From DASSUW01 sp963759375 (GTDB taxonomy: Bacteria > Actinomycetota > Thermoleophilia > Solirubrobacterales > Solirubrobacteraceae), in NCBI GenBank assembly GCA_963759375.1, contig CAVWYY010000003.1, positions 1-64,000 of the forward strand: a stretch of DNA of 64,000 bases, written 5' to 3'. This document shows, piece after piece, positions 1 to 7,678 of this stretch (position 1 is the first letter of the stretch; each line of letters begins with the position of its first letter). The notes below the pieces were generated by a model. The model saw only the letters and a list, made by a program, of their open reading frames with translations, was not told the DNA's origin and ran no database searches. The position numbers and the translations under genes were made by a program.

Positions 1-200
1 TCGCCGGCTCTTTGAACGGGCGTGGGTCAGTCGCGCCTTCGCGGCCTCCCAAGTCCGGCCCAGCTCGCGAAGCCGCGCCGGGCTGGTCGGCCTCGAACCA
101 TACGAGCGTGCCGGTAGAGGGCGAGGCGCTCGCGGTGGTAGCGCTCCTCGGCCTCGAGCTGGGCGAAGTCGGGAGGCGCGATCGTCGATGTGCGACTCAT
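1..200 (-). CDS. small basic coiled-coil-like protein, frameshifted and cut by window edge
   Basis: An ATG at 200 lies 3 bp past the nirK stop, so the gene probably shares the nirK transcript. The frame opens MSRTSTIAPPDFAQLEAEER, followed by YHRERLALYR. As written it stops at 27 after 57 codons, but one frame away the sequence continues with a helical, charged stretch (LRELGRTWEAAKARL) that runs off the window. Such small LEAE...RLRELE proteins occur in actinobacteria with no known function. I infer one lost base near 85-105. It could instead be a non-coding tail. Moderate to low confidence. Confidence 0.4.
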
Positions 201-203
201 CGG

Positions 204-1778
204 CTATCCGGTGACTTCGAACGGCAGCTTCTGCCCGCCGGCGTAGTGCCCTGGCACGTGGCAGATGAGCTCGTACTTGCCGGGCTTGAGGTCGGCTGAC
301 ACGGTTTCCGAGGCGCCGGCGGCGAGGTCGCCGCCCTTGGCGAGGAACGTCGAGTGGTCGACCATGCCGCCGTCTACCTTTGCGGGCGCGGCGACCATCG
401 CGAGCCCGTGCATCGTTGCGCCCTCGTTCTTGACGCCGAAGGTCACCTTGCCGGCCTTCACCGTCGGAGCGCTGGCCTTGACCCACATGTCGCCGAGGGT
501 CACGTTGACGTCGGCAGCGGCTGCGGACTCGCTGCCCTGCGCGCCGGAGCCGCCCATGTCGTGCCCTGCGGCCGCCTTCGGGGCATGTTCGGTCTGCAGG
601 ACGCCGATGGCGCCCTTGCCGGCGTCGGCGAACGCGTGCGTCACGAACGGATAGGCGCCCTCTTCCTCGAGCGTGAACTCGGCCCACCCGCCCTGCGACG
701 GCGCGAGGTTCATGGTCTGGCTGTCGGCGCCCGGCCGGCCCTCGACGACGGTGCGGTCGAACACCGTGCCGATGACGTGGAAGGCGCTCCAGATGCTCGG
801 GCCGGCGTTGAGGACGTACAGCCGGATCCGCTCGCCCTTCTTGACGGTGATCGGGTTGTCCTGGTACTGGTTCGCGTAGCCGTTGAAGGCGATCACGTCC
901 GGCTTCTTGGCCTCCATCTTGGCCATGTCTCCGCCCTTGCCGGGCTCGCCGAGGTAGTACTCCTGCTGGGTCATCCACAGCTCCCTGTCGACGGGAGCCA
1001 GGTTCCTCGGCTTGACCACGAACATCCCGACCATGCCCATGCCCGTGTGCATCAGCACCGGCTGGGTCGCGCAGTGGTACATGAAGACGCCGGGGTGCTC
1101 GGCGACGAAGCGGTAGTGCATCGACTTGCCCGGTGCGAGGTCGGCGTAGCGCTTGCCGGGGTTGACCTCCGCCGAGTGGAAGTCGATCGAGTGCGGCATC
1201 GTCACCTTCATCGCCTTGGTCGAGCCGTTGACGAGCGTGAAGTCCACCGTGTCGCCCTCGTTGACGACCATGGGGGCGGAGGCGCCGGTCCCGCGGTGGA
1301 GCTTGCCGTTCACTGCGAAGCTCCAGATCTCCGTCGGCGCGAGGTCCTTGGAGACCTGCGTGACGTGATGGAAGACGTCGACCTTGAACTTCTTCACGGC
1401 CCCGACCGGCACCGGGGGCAGCGTCGCGTCGACCTTCTCGAACTTCTCGAACGCGATGCCCTTGGCATCGGCCAGTGTCGGAGCCCTCGCCTCGGCGGTG
1501 GGCGCGGCGGGCGCCTTGGCAGGCGCGGCGGCAGGACGCGCGGCACTCGGCTCTCCGCCTTCAGCGAACGCGAGGACGGCGAGCACGATCGCCAGGATGG
1601 CGACCAGGACCGACAGGCCGACCCCAACCATCAGCCACTCGCGCCGAGCGCGATCGCGCCGCCAGTCTGCGGCCGTGATCTCGACGAGGACCGCGGGAGC
1701 CTGGTCGAGCCCCTCGGCGGCCTCGTAGTCGACGGGTGCGGTCGGGTGCTGCTCGGGATCTGGGGTGAGGGTCGGCAT
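204..1778 (-). CDS. nirK: membrane-anchored copper nitrite reductase-like three-cupredoxin oxidase
   Basis: 524 aa. The ATG at 1778 is chosen because AGGAAG sits about 7 nt upstream and a longer frame would overlap the divergent regulator. Residues 48-72 form one membrane helix, then an Ala/Pro linker leads to two cupredoxin domains with NirK ligand spacing: type 1 copper H196, C236, H244 and a Met at 247 or 249; type 2 copper H201, H235 and H381; catalytic D199 and H334. A third cupredoxin domain (about 424-524) has H457, C506 and H511, with Gln near the usual axial Met. Known NirK reduces nitrite to NO on the outside of the membrane. The extra domain suggests a built-in electron donor. A laccase-like multicopper oxidase is less likely because only NirK-type sites are visible. 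Confidence 0.82.
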   Translation of the reverse strand: MPTLTPDPEQHPTAPVDYEAAEGLDQAPAVLVEITAADWRRDRARREWLMVGVGLSVLVAILAIVLAVLAFAEGGEPSAARPAAAPAKAPAAPTAEARAPTLADAKGIAFEKFEKVDATLPPVPVGAVKKFKVDVFHHVTQVSKDLAPTEIWSFAVNGKLHRGTGASAPMVVNEGDTVDFTLVNGSTKAMKVTMPHSIDFHSAEVNPGKRYADLAPGKSMHYRFVAEHPGVFMYHCATQPVLMHTGMGMVGMFVVKPRNLAPVDRELWMTQQEYYLGEPGKGGDMAKMEAKKPDVIAFNGYANQYQDNPITVKKGERIRLYVLNAGPSIWSAFHVIGTVFDRTVVEGRPGADSQTMNLAPSQGGWAEFTLEEEGAYPFVTHAFADAGKGAIGVLQTEHAPKAAAGHDMGGSGAQGSESAAAADVNVTLGDMWVKASAPTVKAGKVTFGVKNEGATMHGLAMVAAPAKVDGGMVDHSTFLAKGGDLAAGASETVSADLKPGKYELICHVPGHYAGGQKLPFEVTG

Positions 1779-1828
1779 CGCCGCTTCCTGGTCCTGGATG
1801 GGCCTGCTCGGTAGAATCCCGACACACA

Positions 1829-1852
1829 ATACACGATTTTTATATCGTGTAT
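1829..1852. promoter_or_regulatory. perfect inverted-repeat operator between nirK and its regulator
   Basis: ATACACGAT at 1829-1837 and its exact reverse complement ATCGTGTAT at 1844-1852 are separated by 6 AT-rich bases. The site lies between the divergent starts at 1778 and 1867, only 15 bp before the regulator start. The position and symmetry suggest a dimeric operator, probably for the adjacent winged-helix protein, controlling both genes. It is not an obvious FNR or NsrR consensus. Confidence 0.65.
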
Positions 1853-1866
1853 ATACTTTCGTGAAT

Positions 1867-2208
1867 ATGATGTCCTCTAGAGCAGCGGAGATCGCCGGCC
1901 CGCCCGCGGCCGACTTCAAGCTCCTCACCAACCACGGCCAGACACTGCTGCTGATCACGCACGACCCTCGCGCGCGGATGCGCGACATCGCCGCCCTGTT
2001 GAACATCACCGAACGAGCAGCCCAACGGATCGTGGCCGACCTCGTCAGGGCCGGGTACGTGCACCGCGAGCGCGACGGGCGACGCAACCGCTACAGCGTC
2101 AGGACCGAGCTCCCCCTGACCCTGCCGATCCAGCACGACATTCAAGTCGGATCCCTGCTCGCGGCCCTCCTGCCGCAGCCCGACCCGACCGACACCGCGA
2201 CGCACTGA
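1867..2208 (+). CDS. winged-helix transcriptional regulator (MarR/ArsR-like)
   Basis: 113 aa from tandem ATGs at 1867 and 1870; GTG at 1861 is an alternative start. The central part reads as a winged helix: a recognition-helix region (MRDIAALLNITERAAQRIVADL, about residues 38-59) followed by a wing with RERDGRRNRY. There is no Cys-rich metal or Fe-S site, so signal sensing is not evident. It is divergent from nirK and sits just downstream of the perfect palindrome, which suggests local and autogenous control. The exact family is uncertain: it could be a MarR- or ArsR-type protein. Confidence 0.7.
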   Translation: MMSSRAAEIAGPPAADFKLLTNHGQTLLLITHDPRARMRDIAALLNITERAAQRIVADLVRAGYVHRERDGRRNRYSVRTELPLTLPIQHDIQVGSLLAALLPQPDPTDTATH

Positions 2209-2600
2209 CCCGCGGCCGCCAAGTGCGCATGCCTTTGCACTCGCCGGTGCACGGCATCGAGGCTCCCGCTACGAAAAGGCCGATGAGCGCGCTGGTCGGC
2301 CGTAACGCGCGGAGAATGGACGCAAAATCCGAGAAGGTCTGGAATCGATCTCGACGGCCAGATTTGAGGGAATCGCCTGCAAAGCGGCCGAATTTAGCGG
2401 GCAGGAGGACACGACTGAAATCGTGGTGTCCCCGGTTCGAGTCCGGGTCTCGCCATCGTCGGGGCTATCCAGCGTTTCCTCAGCTTCGTTGAGCGCATCG
2501 AATGAAGGGCGGCCCGCGGCGGCCGTCGAATCTTCTGCTACAAGGTCCGCCGTCTCGTCGGAATGCCGTAGTCTGCTCCGCGGCGGGGCACGGGGAAGGA
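2209..2600. other. 392-bp gap with tRNA-like fragment and a possible promoter
   Basis: No convincing coding frame lies in this gap; short open frames here have atypical composition. The stretch around 2270-2400 is AT-richer than its surroundings. A tRNA-like 3' end lies at 2407-2455. A TAGTCT box at about 2569 could be a -10 element for the polysaccharide genes that start at 2601. Confidence 0.5.
2407..2455 (+). other. tRNA-like 3' fragment (T arm plus acceptor end)
   Basis: CCCGG at 2431-2435, TTCGAGT at 2436-2442 and CCGGG at 2443-2447 make a textbook T arm, followed by TCTCGCC and A. Just upstream, CACGA...TCGTG brackets a 6-base loop that resembles a Ser(UGA) anticodon arm with one base missing. 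No 5' acceptor GGCGAGA is found in the preceding 120 bases. This looks like a tRNA remnant, for example an attachment-site copy, not a functional tRNA. Confidence 0.4.
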
Positions 2601-3608
2601 ATGAGGCTCTGGTTCGACATGACCGCGCCGGCGCATCCGATCGTGTTTCGGCCGATCCTGGAGCGCTTACGGCGCGATGGCCACGAGGTGGAGGTGACTG
2701 CGCGCGACTATGCGCAGACCTTGGGGATCCTGCGGCGGTTGGGGATTCAGCACGAGGTCATCGGCCGGCACGGTGGCGCGTCGCGGGCCCGGAAGCTGGC
2801 GGCGCTAGCCGCTCGCACGGCGCGCATGCGCGCGTACGGCAGCCGGCGCTTCGACCTCGCGGTGGCTCATGGGTCCAACGATCTCGCGCTGGCGGCGGCC
2901 TCGTTGCGGATCCCGGCGGTGAACACGTTCGATTACGAGTGGGCGACGCAGCAGCACCAGATCGGGTGCCGGCTCGCGCGGCGGGTGATGACCCCTGACG
3001 CGATCCCACCCGAGCGGCTGGCGCGGTACGGAGTCGGGCCGGAGAAGCTGCGCCAGTATCCGGGGCTCAAGGAGGAGTACTACCTGGCAGATTTTCAGCC
3101 GGACGAGCGCGTGCTGGACGAGTTGCACGTCGACCGCGATCGCGTGCTGGTGATTGTGCGTCCCCCGCCTGATGTGTCGCTATATCACCGCAAGGCGAAC
3201 CGGCTGTTTCCCGCGGTGGTGACCGCGCTCGGCCGCCGCGGCGACGTCCACGCCGTCGTGATCCCCCGCACCGAGGCTCAGCGTACCGCCGTGCGGGCGC
3301 TGGGCCTGCCGTCGGTGATCGTCCCGCCGGCAGCCGTCGACGCTCAGAGCCTGATCGCGCTCGCCGATCTCGTGGTGTCCGCCGGCGGGACGATGAACCG
3401 TGAAGCGGTCGCCCTCGGGACACCCGTGTATACGACCTACGGCGGCCGCTTGGGAGGCGTGGACGAGGCGCTGATCCGCACCGGCCGTCTGCGTCCGCTC
3501 ACCGACCCTCGCGCGATGGAGGTCGTCCGCCGCTCGGTCGCGGCGCATGAACGCACTCGCCGCGATCCCGCGCTCCTGGTCGAGACGATCCTGGAGGCGG
3601 CGGCGTGA
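2601..3608 (+). CDS. DUF354 family glycosyltransferase/epimerase-fold protein
   Basis: 335 aa. The ATG at 2601 is chosen because the protein then opens MRLWFDMTAPAHP, the usual DUF354 start, after a purine-rich GGGGAAGGA. The fold is two-domain GT-B, like UDP-GlcNAc 2-epimerase and MurG. Recognisable parts are an N-terminal nucleotide-sugar region (LWFDMT) and a C-terminal SAGGTMNREAVALGTP segment (about residues 258-273), the conserved glycine-rich donor-binding loop. DUF354 proteins sit in archaeal and bacterial surface-glycan clusters, but their reaction is not established. The next gene starts inside its stop codon, so it is co-translated with the sugar transferase and probably contributes to exopolysaccharide or cell-surface glycan assembly. 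Confidence 0.75.
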   Translation: MRLWFDMTAPAHPIVFRPILERLRRDGHEVEVTARDYAQTLGILRRLGIQHEVIGRHGGASRARKLAALAARTARMRAYGSRRFDLAVAHGSNDLALAAASLRIPAVNTFDYEWATQQHQIGCRLARRVMTPDAIPPERLARYGVGPEKLRQYPGLKEEYYLADFQPDERVLDELHVDRDRVLVIVRPPPDVSLYHRKANRLFPAVVTALGRRGDVHAVVIPRTEAQRTAVRALGLPSVIVPPAAVDAQSLIALADLVVSAGGTMNREAVALGTPVYTTYGGRLGGVDEALIRTGRLRPLTDPRAMEVVRRSVAAHERTRRDPALLVETILEAAA

Positions 3609-4324
3609 CGGGTACGAGCGAGTTCGTGGCGGTCGAGCCGTTCGCCGCTGCGCCGGCGGAGGAAGCGGCTCACGAACGGACGCTCGTCGAGCGCTACCGG
3701 CAGATGGCGCACGAGTTCCGGCCCGGCCCGGTCGACCGGGCGTTGCGGATGTTGGACGTGGTGGTGGGAGGAGCGCTGCTGGCCGTCGCGTCGCCCCTGG
3801 TGCTCGCCTGCGCGCTCCTGGTGCTCGTCACGAGCGGCCGGCCGCTCCTCTACCGCGGCTCTCGAGTCGGCCGCAACGGGCATCTGTTCGTGATGTACAA
3901 ACTGCGGACGCTCCGGACTGACGCCGAGACCCGTCTGGAGCCGTTCCTGGGCCGCGAGTTGACCCGGCTGACGACGTCGGAGATGACGCGCGTAGGGCGT
4001 CTGCTGCGGGCCTGGAAGCTCGACGAGCTGCCGCAGCTGTGGAACGTGGTTCGTGGCGAGATGAGCCTCGTCGGGCCGCGCCCGGTTCGTCCGGCGTTCT
4101 TCGAGGAGCTGTGCGAGACGATTCCCACGTATTGGCAGCGACTGGTCGTGCGCCCGGGCATGACGGGGCTGGCGCAGCTGCGGCTCTCGCGCGAGATGAC
4201 CTGGGAGGAGAAGCTCGCGCACGACTTCGAGTACATCGCCGACCGGTCGCCGAGCTTGTACGCCCGCGTGCTGGTGCAGACGGGGGCGATGCTCCTCGCG
4301 AGGCTGCTGGGGCGGGAGATCTGA
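3605..4324 (+). CDS. undecaprenyl-phosphate sugar phosphotransferase
   Basis: 239 aa from a GTG that overlaps the previous stop by 4 bp. It belongs to the bacterial sugar transferase family (WbaP/PglC type). One membrane helix lies at about 49-76, followed by the conserved cytoplasmic core with YKLRT (98-102), KLDELPQLWNV (138-148) and MSLVGPRP (153-160). Family members transfer a hexose 1-phosphate from a UDP-sugar to undecaprenyl phosphate, the first membrane step of polysaccharide repeat-unit synthesis. It is the short, single-helix catalytic form with no large N-terminal membrane domain. The context with DUF354 and an asparagine synthase-like gene points to an exopolysaccharide locus, though no polymerase or flippase is visible here. 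The sugar cannot be read from the sequence. Confidence 0.88.
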   Translation: MTGTSEFVAVEPFAAAPAEEAAHERTLVERYRQMAHEFRPGPVDRALRMLDVVVGGALLAVASPLVLACALLVLVTSGRPLLYRGSRVGRNGHLFVMYKLRTLRTDAETRLEPFLGRELTRLTTSEMTRVGRLLRAWKLDELPQLWNVVRGEMSLVGPRPVRPAFFEELCETIPTYWQRLVVRPGMTGLAQLRLSREMTWEEKLAHDFEYIADRSPSLYARVLVQTGAMLLARLLGREI

Positions 4325-4325
4325 C

Positions 4326-6212
4326 GTGTGCGGGATCTGCGGGATGGCGACGCTCGAAGGCGTCGACCGTTCGGCGCTCGAGGCGATGAGCGCCGCCCTC
4401 GTCCACCGCGGGCCGGACAGCGCGGGTGAGATGGTCGACGGGCCAGTCGCGCTCGCGGCACGGAGGCTGGCGATCATCGACATTCCCGGCGGCGATCAGC
4501 CCATCACTGGCGCCGACGGCCGCGTCACCGTGGTCCAGAACGGCGAGATCTACAACCACGAGCCGCTGCGGCGGGAGCTGGAGCGTCGCGGTCACCGCTT
4601 CCAGACGCGGAGCGATACCGAGGTGCTGCTGCACCTCTACGAGGAGCACGGCCTCGGCTTTCTCGAGCGTCTGCGCGGGATGTTCGCGCTCGCGCTCTGG
4701 GATCGCGCCGAGGAGCGGCTCGTGCTTGCCCGCGACGCCTTCGGGATCAAGCCGCTGTACTACTGGGAGCACGGGCACGAGCTGAGCTTCGCGTCCGAGC
4801 TTCGCGCGCTCGCGTGCCAACCCGGGTTCCCGCGCGAGATCGACACGGACGCCGTCGAGGCGTATCTGGCCTTCAACTCGATTCCCGGCCCGCTGACCGT
4901 GTTCCGTGCCGCCCGCAAGCTCACGGCGGGCCACTGGTTGACGTGGCAGGACGGCCGTGTGCGCAGCGGTCGCTGGGCGCGCCCGGCGCCCGCGCACGCC
5001 GCCGCCGTGCGGCGCGAGTCCGCCCGCGAGCTTGCCGCGGAGCTGCGCGAGCGCCTGCGTGACTCCGTGCGCGCCCACCTGGTGTCCGACGTGCCGGTGG
5101 GCGTGCTGCTCTCGGGCGGCATCGATTCCTCGGCACTCACGGCGCTGGCAGCTGAGGAGAGCTCGCTGCCGGTGCAGACATTCTCGATCGGCTTCACCGA
5201 GCGCTCGTTCGACGAGCTCTCGCGCGCACGGCTCGTCGCGCGCCGCTACGGCACCCGCCATCACGAGCTCGTCGTACGGCCGGACGCCGCCGAGTTCCTG
5301 CCCAAGATCGCCGCCGCGTTCGACGAGCCGCTCGGCGATTCCTCCGCCCTGCCGACGTACCTCGTGTCGCGGCTCGCCGCCGAGCACGTGAAGGTCGTGC
5401 TCTCGGGAGAGGGCGGTGACGAGCTGTTCGGCGGCTACGAGACGTACGTGGCCGACCTGCTCGCGGCGCGCGTCGGGCGCACCGCCCGGCTGCTGGAGCC
5501 GATAGCGCGTGGGCTGCCGAGCTCCGATCGGCGGGTGAGCGTCGACTACCGGCTGAAGCGGTTCGTGCGCGGAGCCCGCCTGGCGCCGCTGGACCGCCAC
5601 CACGCCTGGAAGGAGATCTTCGACCGCGACCGGCGGTGCTCGCTGCTGGGCATCGAGACCTCAGACCCGCTCACGCGCTACCGCGGACGGTGGGCCGAGA
5701 CGGCCGGAGCCGAGCCGCTCGCGCGGCTTCAGGACGTGGACCTCGGCGTATACCTGGTCGACGACCTGCTCGTGAAAACCGACCGCATGAGCATGGCGCA
5801 CTCGCTAGAGGCGCGGGTGCCGTTCCTCGATCCGCACGTGGCGGAGCTCGCGCTCGCGCTCCCCACGGCGCTGAAGGTCTCTGGCCCGCGAAAGAAGCGG
5901 CTCCTGCGGCAAGCCGTCGCGCCGCTCCTGCCACGCGCGATCGCGCGCGGCCGCAAGCGCGGCTTCTCGATCCCCGCCGCCGCCTGGCTGCGCGGCCCGC
6001 TCGTGCCGTTCGCGCGCGAGGTCCTCTCGCCCGACCGGACGCAGACCCAGGGAGTGTTCGACCCCAAGACGGTCACCGCGACGCTCGACGCGCACGTCGC
6101 GCGGCACGAGGACCTGAGCCGGCAGCTATGGGGACTCATCTGCTTCTCGCTCTGGCTCGACAGCGCCACCGCGCCACAGCCCCCGGCGCCCGCATTACTC
6201 AGGAGCGCCTAG
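4326..6212 (+). CDS. asnB: asparagine synthase (glutamine-hydrolysing) family
   Basis: 628 aa. The GTG start at 4326 places the catalytic Cys at position 2 (MCGICG). The N-terminal class II glutaminase domain (about 1-215) has NGEIYNH and the R-LAIID segment. The synthase domain carries the ATP-pyrophosphatase loop SGGIDSS at about 265 and SGEGGDELFGGY further on. Known AsnB transfers glutamine-derived ammonia to aspartate. Paralogues in polysaccharide clusters may amidate uronic acids or other carboxylates, and the location directly after a lipid-carrier sugar transferase makes that second role plausible. It overlaps the next start by one base. Confidence 0.9.
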   Translation: MCGICGMATLEGVDRSALEAMSAALVHRGPDSAGEMVDGPVALAARRLAIIDIPGGDQPITGADGRVTVVQNGEIYNHEPLRRELERRGHRFQTRSDTEVLLHLYEEHGLGFLERLRGMFALALWDRAEERLVLARDAFGIKPLYYWEHGHELSFASELRALACQPGFPREIDTDAVEAYLAFNSIPGPLTVFRAARKLTAGHWLTWQDGRVRSGRWARPAPAHAAAVRRESARELAAELRERLRDSVRAHLVSDVPVGVLLSGGIDSSALTALAAEESSLPVQTFSIGFTERSFDELSRARLVARRYGTRHHELVVRPDAAEFLPKIAAAFDEPLGDSSALPTYLVSRLAAEHVKVVLSGEGGDELFGGYETYVADLLAARVGRTARLLEPIARGLPSSDRRVSVDYRLKRFVRGARLAPLDRHHAWKEIFDRDRRCSLLGIETSDPLTRYRGRWAETAGAEPLARLQDVDLGVYLVDDLLVKTDRMSMAHSLEARVPFLDPHVAELALALPTALKVSGPRKKRLLRQAVAPLLPRAIARGRKRGFSIPAAAWLRGPLVPFAREVLSPDRTQTQGVFDPKTVTATLDAHVARHEDLSRQLWGLICFSLWLDSATAPQPPAPALLRSA

Positions 6213-6571
6213 TGCGCCGCCCGTCGCTTGTCCGCGACGGCCTGCCCGGGCTCGTCATCGCCGGCGCGCTGATCTTCGCCTACACCGAGCAGCGCCCGCA
6301 GTCCGGCGTCATCGTCCGCACCCTCGCCGACGGCAAGCCGACGGCCGCCTACGTGCGCATCACCAAGCCACACCTGCGGAGCACGTTGGCGGGCGGCAGG
6401 ATCTCGGCCGGCGAAGCGGTTCGCCATCGGTTGCAGCCCGGCTCGTACGTGATCCGTCCGGGCGCCCGCAAGGGAATGCGGGCGGCGCCGATGCAGATCT
6501 ACGTGCGAGAGGGCCGCTTCGAGCCGATCACGATCCGCTACCGGCGCGCTCAGCGTCAGCGCGGATCGTAG
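6212..6571 (+). CDS. small membrane-anchored surface protein, hypothetical
   Basis: 119 aa from a GTG at 6212 that shares one base with the asnB stop; AGGAG lies 6 nt upstream. An N-terminal hydrophobic segment (GLPGLVIAGALIFAY, about 10-24) is followed by a soluble part that alternates short beta-like stretches (SGVIVRTLADGKPTAAYVRI, then LQPGSYVIRPG). It resembles the carboxypeptidase-regulatory or PEGA type of small beta domain, although the match is only by eye. Tight coupling to the polysaccharide genes suggests a role in the same surface process. I do not recognise a specific family. Confidence 0.6.
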   Translation: MRRPSLVRDGLPGLVIAGALIFAYTEQRPQSGVIVRTLADGKPTAAYVRITKPHLRSTLAGGRISAGEAVRHRLQPGSYVIRPGARKGMRAAPMQIYVREGRFEPITIRYRRAQRQRGS

Positions 6572-6573
6572 TC

Positions 6574-6599
6574 GGTTCAACCGCGATGAACCCGGGTTC
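6574..6599. terminator. stem-loop after the polysaccharide operon
   Basis: GGTTCA at 6574-6579 pairs with TGAACC at 6587-6592, and an overlapping perfect palindrome GAACCCGGGTTC lies at 6588-6599. The site follows the stop at 6571 and precedes a gene with its own ribosome-binding site at 6695, so a transcription terminator is plausible. There is no U-tract; an operator is the alternative. Nothing else recognisable lies between 6600 and 6680. Confidence 0.4.
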
Positions 6600-6694
6600 G
6601 GCCAGGGTGGTCACGGGCGCGACGGAAGTCACGAGCCGCGACGCTGGCCACATTCGACGATCCACGTCAGGCAGCGCCGCGTAAGGGGGAGATC

Positions 6695-7612
6695 ATGGAG
6701 TACCAGAAGCGGAAGCTCCCGTGTCTGGGGAAGCGACCGATGGCATTCGTGGTGGTCGCCGTCCTCGCGTCGGTGATGCTGATGTGGGCGGGACCCGCGC
6801 AGGCGAAGCGGATGCACGGCACCAAGGGGCCCGACAAGCTCTCCGGCACCGCAAAGGCCGACGTGATCAAGGCTCGTGGCGGGAAGGACCGGGTGAAGGG
6901 CCGCGGTGGCAGGGATCACATCTCGGGAGGGCGCGGCGCTGACCGCCTCTCGGGCGGCCACGGCGCCGATCGAGTCTCGGGCGGGCGCGGCGCCGATCGA
7001 CTCTTTGGAGGACGCGGCGCCGACCGCTTGAACGCGGTCGATGGACGGCGGGACCGCATTGTCCGCGGCGGCCCGGGCAAGGACATCTGCAGGGTCGACG
7101 AGGCCGATCGTGCCAAGGTGAAGGGCTGCGAGACCGTGAGGATCGCGACGGGCGGAGGTCCCGGCGGCGGTCCCGGTGGCGGTCCCGGGGGCGGCCAGAG
7201 CTGCGTCACCCCTCCGGAAGGGGACGCGGCCGCCCGCGTCGCACAGGATGTGCCGCCGACCTTCAGCGATCCGTTCTACACGATCGCGATCACCCTCAAC
7301 GCTTCCGCAGATGGGTTGACGGGCGACGAGCTCCCGATCTCGATCGAGGAGGTGTGCGGCGTCCCCACGGCGTTGGAGAGCGAGGCCGCCCAGCTCGTCG
7401 GCGGCGACGGGATCGCGATCATCAGCTCGACGACGAAGGTGTTCGACGCCGCGGGGCAGCAGCTGACCGGCGCGGCGGCCACGACCGCGTTGGCCGGTGC
7501 TGACACCGTTTCGCTCAGGGCTCAGCTCATGCGCCCTGCCGCGTGGCGGCAGAATGAGGACGGCGAGCCGGTGCCCACGTTCGCAACCAGCCGAATCGAC
7601 ATCACGGACTGA
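6695..7612 (+). CDS. secreted RTX-like glycine-rich repeat protein
   Basis: 305 aa; GGGGGAG lies about 5 nt before the ATG. A long signal peptide ends at about AQA (35-37). Residues 44-130 hold near-tandem nine-residue units of the form GGRGADRLS, the hemolysin-type calcium-binding beta-roll layout, but most units have ADR where classical RTX repeats have NDx-type residues. A (GGGP)n linker at about 153-167 joins a C-terminal domain of about 135 residues with several Cys that I do not recognise. RTX repeats usually bind calcium after secretion. With Arg-rich repeats, binding to acidic surface polymers is another possibility. It follows the polysaccharide genes but has its own leader. Confidence 0.7.
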   Translation: MEYQKRKLPCLGKRPMAFVVVAVLASVMLMWAGPAQAKRMHGTKGPDKLSGTAKADVIKARGGKDRVKGRGGRDHISGGRGADRLSGGHGADRVSGGRGADRLFGGRGADRLNAVDGRRDRIVRGGPGKDICRVDEADRAKVKGCETVRIATGGGPGGGPGGGPGGGQSCVTPPEGDAAARVAQDVPPTFSDPFYTIAITLNASADGLTGDELPISIEEVCGVPTALESEAAQLVGGDGIAIISSTTKVFDAAGQQLTGAAATTALAGADTVSLRAQLMRPAAWRQNEDGEPVPTFATSRIDITD

Positions 7613-7678
7613 CCCTGCTTAGCGGACACCCGACCGGGCGACCGCGCGATCGAGCGTGTGGTTCGAGATGATGGCGTC

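Noticed and set aside
1779..2087. N-terminal extension of the nirK frame to 2087
   Set aside because: It runs through the divergent regulator and the palindrome; the ATG at 1778 has a good ribosome-binding site.
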